Translations under genes and position numbers: made by a program
Part shown: positions 43,892-52,087 of the stretch, piece after piece
Layout of the letters: every line of letters starts with the position of its first letter
Numbering within the stretch: position 1 is the stretch's first letter
The notes under the pieces: model-generated
Told to the model about the DNA's origin: nothing
Database searches by the model: none
What the model saw: only the letters and a program-made list of their open reading frames with translations
Source: SURF-21 sp964510515
GTDB taxonomy: Bacteria > Actinomycetota > Geothermincolia > Geothermincolales > RBG-13-55-18
Length of the DNA stretch: 64,000 bases
Assembly (NCBI GenBank): GCA_964510515.1
Contig: CAZEAU010000005.1
Span: forward strand, 38,664-102,663
Direction of reading: 5' to 3'

Positions 43892-46588
43892 TTATTTCGC
43901 CTCGTACCAGGACGGCCCGGCGGCCACCTCGACCTTGAGGGGCACGTCCAGTTCGCACGCGGCCTCCATCTCCTCGCGCACGAGCTCCCGCACTTCCTCC
44001 AGCTCCCCGTCGGCGAGGTCGAACACCAGTTCGTCGTGTACCTGCAGGATCATGCGCGAAGCATGCCCCTCCTCCCGCAAGCGAGCGTGGACACGCAGCA
44101 TGGCCAGCTTGATGATGTCGGCGGCGCTCCCCTGTATGGGGGTGTTGAAGGCCAGCCTTTCGCCCAGGCGCCGCAGGCGCACGTTCCCCTCCCCCAGCTC
44201 CGGTATCTCGCGCCTGCGCCCCAGGATGGTGGACACGAAGCCTTTGCGGGTGCCTTCCAGGACCTGGCGGTCGAGGAAGTCCCTCACCCCCGGGTATTCC
44301 CGGAAATACTCCTCTATATACCTCTCGGCCTCCTCCCTCTCCACGCCCAGCTGTCCCGCCAGCCCGAAGGCGCTGATGCCGTAGATGATACCGAAGTTGA
44401 TGGCCTTGGCCCGGCGGCGCTGTTCCGCCGTGACCTCAGCGAAGGGGACGCCGAAGACCTCCGAGGCGGTGGCGGCGTGGATATCCCGCTGCTCGGCGAA
44501 AGCCCTCCTCAGGCCGCCGTCGCCGGAGAGGTGAGCCATCACCCGCAGCTCGATCTGGGAGTAATCGGCGGAGAGGATAAGGCCCCGCGGCGAGGTGGGC
44601 AGGAAGGCTTTGCGTATGGTCTTGCCCAGCTCCGTGCGCACCGGGATGTTCTGCAGGTTGGGATTGCTGGAGGAGAGGCGGCCGGTGGAGGTAACCGCCT
44701 GGTTGAAGCAGGCATGGAGGCGGCCGGTGGAGGGGTCGATCAGCCGGGGCAGGGCGATAACGTAGGTGCTGAGCAGCTTGGAGAGCTCGCGGTAGCGGAC
44801 CAGCGTGTCGGCGATGGGGTGCATGCCGGCGAGGGCGGTGAGCACGCTCACGTCCGTGGCGTATCCGGTCTTGGTCTTCTTCAGCACCGGGAGCTCCAGC
44901 ACCTCGAACAGGATGCGCGAGAGCTGCTGGTGGGAGTTGAGGTTGAACCTCTCCCCCGCCAGCTCATAGGCGGTTTCCTCCAGGCCAGCGAGCTCCCCCT
45001 CCAGTTCCGTGCGCATGCAGGCGAGGATATCCGGGTCCAGCCGGACCCCCCCCACCTCCATCTCCGCCAGGACCGCCTGCAGGGGCATCTCCACCTCCTC
45101 GTAGAGGGGGCGCAGCTCCCTTGCGCCCATCTCGCCCTCCAGGGGAGCGATCAGTTTGCCGACCGCCAGCGCCGCGCGAGCGTCCTCCTCCGCCAGGGCC
45201 TCCTCCTCCTGCAGCAGGTCCATCTGTCCGGTCGCCGCTACGAACAACGCGCTTCCCAGGTAGCGCAGGGAGGCGCTCTCCAGGTCGTGCCTGGACCCCG
45301 AGGGGTCCACCAGGTATGCCGCCAGCTCCACGTCGAAATCGCAACGCGGGCAGGATGGGTGGAGTTTTGCGCACTGCACCATCAGGTCCTTGCCGCGGAA
45401 GCAGCTGATGCGCATGCCCGGGGCGGACGCCAGGCCCTCAAGGAAGTCTCCCAGCCTCTCCCCGCCTTCCCCCTCATCGAGGCGGAAGCGAAACACCCGG
45501 CCCGCGCAGGATGCGCTCAGGCTGACCATGCGGCCGCGCGTGAAGCCCTCGCCCTCGATGCGCGCATAGAGGGAGACCTCCCCGGCGCGGGCGCAGTGCT
45601 CCAGCGCCTGCTCCAGGCCGGCGGCGTCCGTCACCTCGCTGCTCTCGTGGCTCCAGTCCTCCTCTCCTCCGCCCCCCGCCTCCGCCGCGGCGCCGAAAAG
45701 CTGCGCCTTCAGGCCCGCGAGGCGCTGATAAAGCTTCACGAATTCCAGGGAGTCGAAGAGGCGGCGCACCTCCTCCTCGTCCCAGGGCTTGATCTCCCAC
45801 CCCTCGACAGCATCACCCTCCAGGGGCAGGGGCACGTCCCTGCGCATGGTCGCCAGCTCGCGGCTCATGAGGGCGCTCTCGCGGTGCTCCTCCAGGGCCC
45901 TCCTCGCCCTTGCCGCCTTGACCTCCTCCAGGTGCCGGTATACGCCTTCGAGGCTGCCGTATTCCCCGATGAGCGCCGCCGCCGTCTTCTCTCCGATGCC
46001 GGGAACGCCGGGTATGTTGTCGGAGGCATCTCCCTTGAGGGCCAGGTAATCGACTATCTGGCCCGGAAAGACCCCGTACTTCTCCTTGACCCCCTCCGCG
46101 TCATAGATGACGATGTCCGAGATCCCCCTGCGGTTGGTGACCACTTTGACGCGCTCGCTCACCAGCTGCAGGGCGTCGCGGTCGGAGGTGACGATGAAGA
46201 CCTCGCACTCCGGCGGCAGCACGGCGACGATGGTCGCCAACACGTCGTCGGCCTCGAAGCCCTCCTTCTCCACATAGGGGATGTTGAGGGCGTCGAGCAC
46301 GGCGTGTACAATGTCCAGCTGTTCGCGCAGCTCGTCGGGCATGGGCTTGCGGTGCGCCTTGTAGTCGGCATACTTCTCGAGGCGGAAACCGGGCTTCCCC
46401 TTATCGAAGGCCACGACCACCCCCCGCGGCTTCATTTCCTCCATGACCTTGATGAGCATGGAGGTGAAACCGTAGACGGCATTGGTTTGCTGCCCCGCCG
46501 AGGTGGCCAGGTCCGGAGGCAGGGCGTAAAACGCCCGGTAGGCCAGGCTGTGGCCATCTATGAGGACCCATTTACCGCTTTCCCGCAA
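43892..46588 (-). CDS. polA: DNA polymerase I
   Basis: 898 residues. The 5' nuclease domain (residues 1-290) has FDKGKPGFRL, FEADDVLA and the H3TH region; the middle domain has lost 3'-5' exonuclease residues (GEVSLYARIEGEG at 336-348 where FDTET is expected). The polymerase domain has motif A DYSQIELRV, the O-helix RRRAKAINFGIIYG and motif C VHDELVF. TTG start behind GGGGAGGGGAG; no ATG or GTG is available. Fills repair gaps and matures Okazaki fragments without proofreading. Confidence 0.96.
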   Translation of the reverse strand: MRESGKWVLIDGHSLAYRAFYALPPDLATSAGQQTNAVYGFTSMLIKVMEEMKPRGVVVAFDKGKPGFRLEKYADYKAHRKPMPDELREQLDIVHAVLDALNIPYVEKEGFEADDVLATIVAVLPPECEVFIVTSDRDALQLVSERVKVVTNRRGISDIVIYDAEGVKEKYGVFPGQIVDYLALKGDASDNIPGVPGIGEKTAAALIGEYGSLEGVYRHLEEVKAARARRALEEHRESALMSRELATMRRDVPLPLEGDAVEGWEIKPWDEEEVRRLFDSLEFVKLYQRLAGLKAQLFGAAAEAGGGGEEDWSHESSEVTDAAGLEQALEHCARAGEVSLYARIEGEGFTRGRMVSLSASCAGRVFRFRLDEGEGGERLGDFLEGLASAPGMRISCFRGKDLMVQCAKLHPSCPRCDFDVELAAYLVDPSGSRHDLESASLRYLGSALFVAATGQMDLLQEEEALAEEDARAALAVGKLIAPLEGEMGARELRPLYEEVEMPLQAVLAEMEVGGVRLDPDILACMRTELEGELAGLEETAYELAGERFNLNSHQQLSRILFEVLELPVLKKTKTGYATDVSVLTALAGMHPIADTLVRYRELSKLLSTYVIALPRLIDPSTGRLHACFNQAVTSTGRLSSSNPNLQNIPVRTELGKTIRKAFLPTSPRGLILSADYSQIELRVMAHLSGDGGLRRAFAEQRDIHAATASEVFGVPFAEVTAEQRRRAKAINFGIIYGISAFGLAGQLGVEREEAERYIEEYFREYPGVRDFLDRQVLEGTRKGFVSTILGRRREIPELGEGNVRLRRLGERLAFNTPIQGSAADIIKLAMLRVHARLREEGHASRMILQVHDELVFDLADGELEEVRELVREEMEAACELDVPLKVEVAAGPSWYEAK

Positions 46589-46639
46589 CTCCCCTCCCCG
46601 CCCCCGACCAAAGCCTCCCGCCCGCCGGACATGAGGTTC

Positions 46640-46666
46640 GGGGACGGGGCGCAGGGCCCCGTCCCC
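46640..46666. terminator. Strong hairpin between tRNA-Leu and polA
   Basis: 11-bp perfect stem GGGGACGGGGC / GCCCCGTCCCC with 5-nt loop, about 50 nt upstream of polA on the minus strand. No T run, so either a Rho-type or partial terminator or an mRNA leader structure. Confidence 0.4.
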
Positions 46667-46737
46667 TCACCCAAGGAGAACGTGATCTCATGATAAACTC
46701 CGCCAGTGACAAAGGGCCGCGGATCCGCGCCCCTCCT

Positions 46738-46812
46738 GCGCGCGGGCCGTTTGGCAGCCCGCGTGTGCTAACCATCCCCCCAAAGCTGCGCCCCCCCGCG
46801 CGCGGGCCGTTT
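46738..46812. repeat. 15-bp direct repeat flanking the tRNA-Leu 3' side
   Basis: GCGCGCGGGCCGTTT occurs at 46738-46752 and again at 46798-46812, exactly 60 nt apart, the second copy ending 1 nt before the encoded CCA of tRNA-Leu. Confidence 0.7.
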
Positions 46813-46813
46813 A

Positions 46814-46900
46814 TGGTGCCGGAGGCCGGACTCGAACCGGCACGGGGTCGCCCCCACTGGTTTTTGAGACCAGCGCGTCTACCTCTTCCGCCACTCCGGC
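46814..46900 (-). tRNA. tRNA-Leu(CAA)
   Basis: 87-nt minus-strand class II tRNA. Acceptor GCCGGAG pairs with CTCCGGC; CCA is encoded. Anticodon stem CTGGT/ACCAG encloses CTCAAAA, anticodon CAA. A long variable arm (GGGGGCGACCCCG) and T-arm GGTTCGAGTCC are present. Confidence 0.96.
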
Positions 46901-46912
46901 GCGCACGCCAGT

Positions 46913-46918
46913 ATTCTA
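46913..46918 (-). promoter_or_regulatory. -10 element (TAGAAT) of tRNA-Leu
   Basis: TAGAAT on the minus strand 12 nt before the mature tRNA 5' end in an AT-richer patch; -35 unclear. Confidence 0.45.
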
Positions 46919-47005
46919 TCAGTTTATCAGCTGTGGAGATAACTGCCGCCCGCCGGCCTGAGGCGCGGCCCGGCCGCCCGCCTCGGGCCCCGGCGCGGGC
47001 GCCTT

Positions 47006-47647
47006 TCAGGGCATGATGCTGGTCCCGCGCGGCACCACGTACCATCTGCCCCCGTGGTTTTCCATCACCACCATAAGGTTATCGGAGCGCGTCACCGGGC
47101 GCTTGGAGTCGTCGCCTGAAACAAGGTCGGCGCTTTCGAGATAAGCGACGGCATCGTAGTCGTTGTTCACCACGACGTCGAACTCGACGTTCTCGTAGCG
47201 CCCCCTGGCCCCCATGCGGGCGGTGAGCGCGGCGTAGAGTTCGCCGGCGGCGGGCCGGTTCATCTCCTCGAAGAGGGCGATGAAGGCCTCCCGGTCGCGG
47301 GCGTTCGCCGCATCGAGCAGTCCCTCGGAGACCTCTCCCGGGGAGGGATTTCCCCATACCGTGAAGCTCAGCACCAGCCAGAACACGATCGCGGCCACGA
47401 CCAGGACGAGGACGAGCATCTTCACGCGATACCTATGGACCCTGCTCGTCACCACCCCGCTGACCTCCGGCCGCAGCGCATCCGCGTCGCCCCTCCATTC
47501 CCCGGGCGCAACATGCCCCCCACCCGCGGCCGCCCCGTAGCCGCCCTGCGGGGAGGGCGATGCCGGCTGCTTCAGCCTCTGCATGCACAGGGAACAGAAC
47601 TCCGCGCTCTCCGCATTCTCCGCTCCGCACTCAGAGCATCTCATCAT
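47006..47647 (-). CDS. Zinc-ribbon, single-pass membrane protein of unknown function
   Basis: About 213 residues. N-terminal zinc ribbon C4-x2-C7-x10-C18-x2-C21 (CSECGAENAESAEFC), a Gly/Pro-rich linker, one transmembrane helix (about 74-96, MLVLVLVVAAIVFWLVL) and a C-terminal extracytoplasmic domain of about 110 residues that may be NTF2/DUF4878-like (NARDREAFIALFEEM, VENVEFD-type strand, GGRWYVVPRG). Such cytoplasmic zinc-ribbon plus outside domain proteins are frequent in Actinomycetota and unassigned. The ATG at 47647 has GGAAGG about 5 nt upstream; other starts within nine nt exist. Confidence 0.65.
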   Translation of the reverse strand: MMRCSECGAENAESAEFCSLCMQRLKQPASPSPQGGYGAAAGGGHVAPGEWRGDADALRPEVSGVVTSRVHRYRVKMLVLVLVVAAIVFWLVLSFTVWGNPSPGEVSEGLLDAANARDREAFIALFEEMNRPAAGELYAALTARMGARGRYENVEFDVVVNNDYDAVAYLESADLVSGDDSKRPVTRSDNLMVVMENHGGRWYVVPRGTSIMP

Positions 47648-47972
47648 GCACACCTTCCCGCGGAGTGAGCCGCCGCCCCGGCCAGCGCGCCATCCCCGCT
47701 ACCGGCTCTCCCCTGAGCCCAATGCCTGCCGCCGCCCGTCCCCGGCGCCTTCGCCCGCAAGCAAGAGACCTCGCCTGCCCTTGCCCGGGCCCGGCTGTCC
47801 GCGAACGCCCATCCTGCCGCCATCATTATCTTCAATGCTTCCGCATTTTCTCCTTCCCGGATGCCGCAGGCCCGGCACGGCGCGGCGGGCTGACGCGCCG
47901 CCTTCTCCTCTTGCGGCCGCGAGGGCCCCCGGGGGTGCATGCGGCCGGGGCTGAAAACCGGGAGGGGTGGCG
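47648..47972. other. GC-rich intergenic region, no gene seen
   Basis: 325 nt between the zinc-ribbon gene and hisI, both on the minus strand. Short open frames exist in several registers but none has a ribosome-binding site with a protein-like sequence. No clear terminator of the his operon was found. Confidence 0.5.
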
Positions 47973-48317
47973 TCAGTCTGCGCCGCCGGGCTCAAGGTCC
48001 GTGCGCGCCCCCCCCACCTCGCGGTAGAAGCAGGACCTCTCCCCGGTATGGCAGGCCGGGCCCACCTGCAAGACCTTGATCAGGAGCGCATCCGCGTCGC
48101 AGTCGTAGCGTACCTCGCGCACGTACTGGCGGTTCCCGGAGGTCTCGCCCTTACACCACAGCTCCGCACGGCTGCGGCTCCAGAACCAGGTGCGGCCGCT
48201 GTGCAGCGTGCGCTGCAGCGACTCGCGGTTCATGTAGGCGAGCATGAGCACCTCCCCGCTCTCGCCGTCCTGGATGATAGCGGGCATCAATCCCTGGGCA
48301 TCGAATCTAAGCTCCAC
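47973..48317 (-). CDS. hisI: Phosphoribosyl-AMP cyclohydrolase
   Basis: 114 residues with the HisI core: LMLAYMNRESLQRTL, GRTWFWSRSRAELWCKGETSGN, and zinc cysteines in DCDADALL and ACHTGERSCF. It opens the purine ring in histidine synthesis; no HisE (pyrophosphohydrolase) domain is attached. GTG at 48317 with GGAGG upstream, overlapping the stop of hisF by 11 nt; an upstream frame to 48443 is antisense-like extension. Confidence 0.93.
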   Translation of the reverse strand: MELRFDAQGLMPAIIQDGESGEVLMLAYMNRESLQRTLHSGRTWFWSRSRAELWCKGETSGNRQYVREVRYDCDADALLIKVLQVGPACHTGERSCFYREVGGARTDLEPGGAD

Positions 48318-49104
48318 TTCCGCCTCCCTCCGGGTGTTCTTCCTCTCCCATGCGCACACATATGCCCCTCGCGCGCAGGAACTCCTTGGCCTCCCGCATG
48401 GTGTATTCGCCGTAATGAAACATGGACGCGGCAAGGACGGCATCGGCTCCCGCCTCGAGGATGACCTGCGCCAGGTGCTCCAGGTTGCCCGCCCCCCCGG
48501 ACGCTATCACCGGCAGCTTCACCGCCTCCGCCACCGCCCGCGTCAAGGCGAGGTCGTAGCCCTCTCCGGTGCCATCACGGTCCATGCTGGTGAGCAGTAT
48601 CTCTCCCGCGCCCAGCGATTCGCCGCGGCGAGCCCACTCCACCGCGTCCAGGCCGGTGGGAACTTTTCCCCCACCTGTAAACACTTCCCATGTCCCCCTG
48701 CCCCTCGACTTCGCGTCCAGGGCCAGCACCACACGTCGCGCGCCGAAACGGTGCGACGAGGCCGCGATCAGCCGGGGGTCCCTTACCGCCGCGCTGCCCA
48801 GGGAGACCTTGTCTGCGCCCGCGTCCAGCACGTCCGCGATGTCGGAGACGCTGCGCAGCCCTCCCCCTACGATGAAGGGTATGGAGATATTGCTGGCCAC
48901 CCTGGCCGCCATCTCGCAGGCGATGCCCCTGCCCTCCCGCGAGGCGGAGATGTCCAGAAAGACGAGTTCGTCAGCCCCCTCGCGGTCGTAGAGAGCCCCC
49001 ATCTCCACGGGGTCGCCAGCGTCGCGCAGGGAGGCGAACCTCACCCCCTTGACCACGCGCCCCCCCTCCACGTCGAGGCAAGGTATTATGCGTTTGGCCT
49101 GCAC
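48307..49104 (-). CDS. hisF: Imidazole glycerol phosphate synthase cyclase subunit
   Basis: 265 residues, (beta/alpha)8 barrel. AKRIIPCLDV starts the protein, with catalytic Asp in CLDV and in TSMDRDGT. Phosphate-binding GGGLRS and ASGGAGN are present. It uses ammonia delivered by HisH, but no hisH is nearby. I chose the GTG at 49104 (GGAG 9 nt upstream, family-like N-terminus); an ATG at 49128 adds eight residues. Confidence 0.95.
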   Translation of the reverse strand: MQAKRIIPCLDVEGGRVVKGVRFASLRDAGDPVEMGALYDREGADELVFLDISASREGRGIACEMAARVASNISIPFIVGGGLRSVSDIADVLDAGADKVSLGSAAVRDPRLIAASSHRFGARRVVLALDAKSRGRGTWEVFTGGGKVPTGLDAVEWARRGESLGAGEILLTSMDRDGTGEGYDLALTRAVAEAVKLPVIASGGAGNLEHLAQVILEAGADAVLAASMFHYGEYTMREAKEFLRARGICVRMGEEEHPEGGGSGA

Positions 49105-49158
49105 CGTCACCAACTCCTCAGCTGCCATGCGTGCGCGCCCACGCCGCGCACGCGCGTT

Positions 49159-49884
49159 CTATTCCTGCAACGCGAGAGCCTCGGAGAGGTCGAGGTCCCC
49201 GCTGTAGATGGCCCTGCCCACCACGGCTCCCTCGACCCCTTTCGCGCTGAGCGCCTTCAATCTCGCGATATCGTCGAGGCCGCTTATCCCCCCCGCGGCG
49301 ATGACGCCCATCCCGCGTCCCAGGAGGGGCCGCAAGGCCCCGCTGTCGTATCCCCCCAGGGTGCCGTCGCGGGCGACGTCGGTGTGGATGACGCGCCTCG
49401 CGCCATGCTGCGCCAGGTGCTGCAGGATCTCCTCCAGCGAGCGCGCCGCTTTCTCGCGCCAGGCGGAGGTCGCCACCTCGCCCCCGCGGGTATCCACGCT
49501 GATGATGACCCTCTCCGTGAAGACGGCGAGCATCTCCTCGGCAAATGCCGGTTCCACCAGGGCGCGCGTGCCCAGGATGACCCTCTCCACCCCCATTGCG
49601 AGCACGCGTTCCACTTCCTCGCGGCTGCGCACGCCGCCGCCGAACTGCAGCGGTATGGCCACCCGGCGCAGGATCTCCCTCACCGCGGGGAGGTTCACCG
49701 GGGACCCTGCCGCAGCGCCGTCCAGATCGATGACGTGCAGGTAGGATGCCCCTTTCTTCTCCCAGGCGAGGGCGGCCTGCCAAGGGTGCTCGAAGAACAC
49801 CGTCTCCCGCCCCAGGTCGCCCTGATAGAGGCGCACGCAGCGCCCTCCCTTTATGTCCACGGCGGGATAGATACGGAACACCAT
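49159..49884 (-). CDS. hisA: ProFAR isomerase (1-(5-phosphoribosyl)-5-[(5-phosphoribosylamino)methylideneamino]imidazole-4-carboxamide isomerase)
   Basis: 241 residues, TIM barrel. YPAVDIKGGRCVRLYQGD at the N-terminus holds the catalytic Asp in AVDIK; FGGGVRS and DVARDGTL carry phosphate binding and the second Asp. Actinobacterial HisA may also act in tryptophan synthesis (PriA), which cannot be decided here. ATG at 49884 with GGGAGG; the frame to 49965 was rejected. Confidence 0.94.
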   Translation of the reverse strand: MVFRIYPAVDIKGGRCVRLYQGDLGRETVFFEHPWQAALAWEKKGASYLHVIDLDGAAAGSPVNLPAVREILRRVAIPLQFGGGVRSREEVERVLAMGVERVILGTRALVEPAFAEEMLAVFTERVIISVDTRGGEVATSAWREKAARSLEEILQHLAQHGARRVIHTDVARDGTLGGYDSGALRPLLGRGMGVIAAGGISGLDDIARLKALSAKGVEGAVVGRAIYSGDLDLSEALALQE

Positions 49885-50091
49885 CGCCTCCCTAGTCGCG
49901 GACGCGCGCCGGCGCGGCCGATCTGCCCGCCCTTGCGGCGCACGGCATGAAGCGGTGGCGGCCACAGGCAGAGGCCCGGCCCTGCTCCCTCTCCCGGGAA
50001 TGGGGGCCGCGCCGCGGCAAGGTGGCGGCTCCGCACCTGCCGGCCTCCTGAAAAGCGCTGCGGGGGGTCACCCGGGCTCCCGCTTCCCTGC

Positions 50092-50682
50092 TCAAAGGGT
50101 GCCCTTGGTGGAGGGGATATCCCGCTCCGTGCGGTCGCGGGCCACCGCCATGCGCAGGGCCCTGCCCAGGCCCTTGAAGACGCCCTCGAGCACGTGATGA
50201 GGGTTCTCGCCGCTGAGCCCCTTGAGGTGCAGGGTGATGCCGCCCTCGTTCGCCAGGGCCTGCAGGAACTCCTTCACGCAAGTGGGGTCGAAGTCGGAGA
50301 TGAGCCTCACCGGCAGCTCGACGTCATAGGCCAGAAAGGGCCTTCCCGAGAGGTCCAGGGCGACCAGGCACAGCGCCTCGTCCATGGGCAGGAGAGACCA
50401 GCCGTATCTCACGATGCCCCTCTTGTCCCCCAGCGCCTCCGCCAGCGCTCTGCCCAGGCACAGCCCCACGTCCTCCACGGTGTGGTGCTGGTCCACCTCC
50501 AGGTCTCCCTCCGCGCTCAGGCTGAGGTCGAATCCCGCGTGCGCGGAGAGCAGGGTCAGCATATGGTCGAAGAAACCGATGCCCGTCGCCACCTCCACCT
50601 CTCCTCCGCCATCGAGGTCCAGGCGCAGCCGGATATCGGTCTCCCTCGTTTTTCTGTGCAGGTCGGATTCTCTCATGGGCAT
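50092..50682 (-). CDS. hisB: Imidazoleglycerol-phosphate dehydratase
   Basis: 196 residues; manganese-binding HHxxE-type repeats DQHHTVED and NPHHVLEG, and FFDHML. Monofunctional (no phosphatase domain). The ATG lacks a clear Shine-Dalgarno and lies just after TTAACCTA, so leaderless or coupled translation from hisD is possible. The 207-nt gap to hisA is where hisH would be expected. Confidence 0.95.
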   Translation of the reverse strand: MPMRESDLHRKTRETDIRLRLDLDGGGEVEVATGIGFFDHMLTLLSAHAGFDLSLSAEGDLEVDQHHTVEDVGLCLGRALAEALGDKRGIVRYGWSLLPMDEALCLVALDLSGRPFLAYDVELPVRLISDFDPTCVKEFLQALANEGGITLHLKGLSGENPHHVLEGVFKGLGRALRMAVARDRTERDIPSTKGTL

Positions 50683-50758
50683 TAGGTTAACACACCGTGG
50701 TGGTCCGCGGTACTCGCATCGGCGTCAGTGTCGCGCTCCCCGCGGAAGGGAAGCGGAG

Positions 50759-52030
50759 TCACTGGCAGCGTCGGCGCATAGACGCGGCATGCTGCACGAA
50801 CCCCTCCACTTCGGCTATGGCCTCGACCACGGGCGCGAGGGCGCGGTTCGCCTTGGGGTTGGAGAAGACGACATTGCTCCGTTTCACGAAATCGTAGACG
50901 CCCAGGGGAGAGGAGAACCTGGCCGCCCCCCTGGTGGGCAGGACATGGTTGACCCCCACCGCGTAGTCTCCGAGCGCGACCGGGGACTCCGTGCCCAGGA
51001 ACACCGCTCCCGCGTTGTGCACCTTGGGGAACATTGCCGCAGCGTCGGCCGTCGCGATGACCAGGTGTTCGGGCGCGATGAGGTCGGCCAGGCGGGCGCC
51101 TTCGTCCATGTCCGCTACCAGCACTGCCGCCGCGGCCGCGGCGCTCTCCCCCTGCGGCCGCCCCGCCGTGCCCGAGATGGCCGACTCGACCCGGGAGAGC
51201 AGCTCTTCGTCGCCGGTGATCAGGCAGACCCTCGCTCCGGCACCGTGCTCCATCTGCGCGAGCATCTCCAGGGCCACGCACTCCGCGTCGGCCTCGCCGT
51301 CGGCCAGCACCACGAGCTCGCTGGGGCCGGCGAGCATATCTATGCCCACCCTTCCCAGGACCTCCTTTTTCGCCAGGGTCACGTATATATTCCCCGGGCC
51401 CACTATCTTGTCCACGGGGCGGATGGTGCGCGTCCCGTAGGCCAGGGCAGCTATGGCCTGAGCCCCCCCTACGCGGTACACCTCGCTCACGCCCAGCGCA
51501 TGCAGGGTGAAAAGGGTGAAGGGGCTGACATCCCCCTCCCGGGTCGGCGGCACGCAGACCGCGATCTCCGAAACTCCCGCCACCTTGGCCGGGATGACGG
51601 TCATCATCGCCGTGGAGGGATAGGCGGCCTCGCCGCCGGGCACATACGCCCCTACGCGGTTGAGGGGCCTGAGCACCTGGCCGACCCTCGCGCCCTCGTC
51701 CGATTCCCAGAACCTCGACTCCCACTCCTGGTGACGGTGAAAAGCGGTTATGGACCTGACCGCCGCCCTCACGGCCTCCGCGAAGTCCGCTCCCGCCTTC
51801 CCCGCGGCGCGCTCGAGGTCTGCGGCGGAGACGCGCACGGCGTCGTGGGCGAGCTCGACGCCGTCGAAACGGCGGGTGAACTCCAGCAGGGCGTCGTCCC
51901 CGGCCTCGCGCACCCGCGCGACTATCGACCTCACCTCCTGCAGCGGCCCCTCCTCCTCCCAGAAGTCCCACCCCAAGGCCTCGCGCAGGGATTTCAGGCT
52001 CTGGTATTCATCCCTTCTCAATATCCTCAA
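50759..52030 (-). CDS. hisD: Histidinol dehydrogenase
   Basis: 423 residues with VGAYVPGG, VGGAQAIAALAYGT, VGPGNIYVTLAKKEV, DMLAGPSE and APEHLV-type zinc/active-site regions, plus NHVLPT. Catalyses the last two steps of histidine synthesis. TTG start with GGGGAGG 5 nt upstream. First gene of the his run. Confidence 0.96.
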   Translation of the reverse strand: MRILRRDEYQSLKSLREALGWDFWEEEGPLQEVRSIVARVREAGDDALLEFTRRFDGVELAHDAVRVSAADLERAAGKAGADFAEAVRAAVRSITAFHRHQEWESRFWESDEGARVGQVLRPLNRVGAYVPGGEAAYPSTAMMTVIPAKVAGVSEIAVCVPPTREGDVSPFTLFTLHALGVSEVYRVGGAQAIAALAYGTRTIRPVDKIVGPGNIYVTLAKKEVLGRVGIDMLAGPSELVVLADGEADAECVALEMLAQMEHGAGARVCLITGDEELLSRVESAISGTAGRPQGESAAAAAAVLVADMDEGARLADLIAPEHLVIATADAAAMFPKVHNAGAVFLGTESPVALGDYAVGVNHVLPTRGAARFSSPLGVYDFVKRSNVVFSNPKANRALAPVVEAIAEVEGFVQHAASMRRRCQ

Positions 52031-52087
52031 AACGGCCTCCCCGACATCTTTGACGCTCCCCTCCGGGCCGCGTCCTCGCCTCTCCTC

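Noticed and set aside
43340..46693. Very long open frame on the plus strand opposite polA (also 50384-54346, 21401-24112, 25930-27468 plus)
   Set aside because: Antisense shadows of real genes caused by high GC at third positions; sequences are rich in His, Gln, Val and Arg and match no family, while the minus-strand genes carry full motifs.
46572..47045. Minus-strand frame spanning tRNA-Leu
   Set aside because: Overlaps the tRNA and repeat region; sequence composition is not protein-like.
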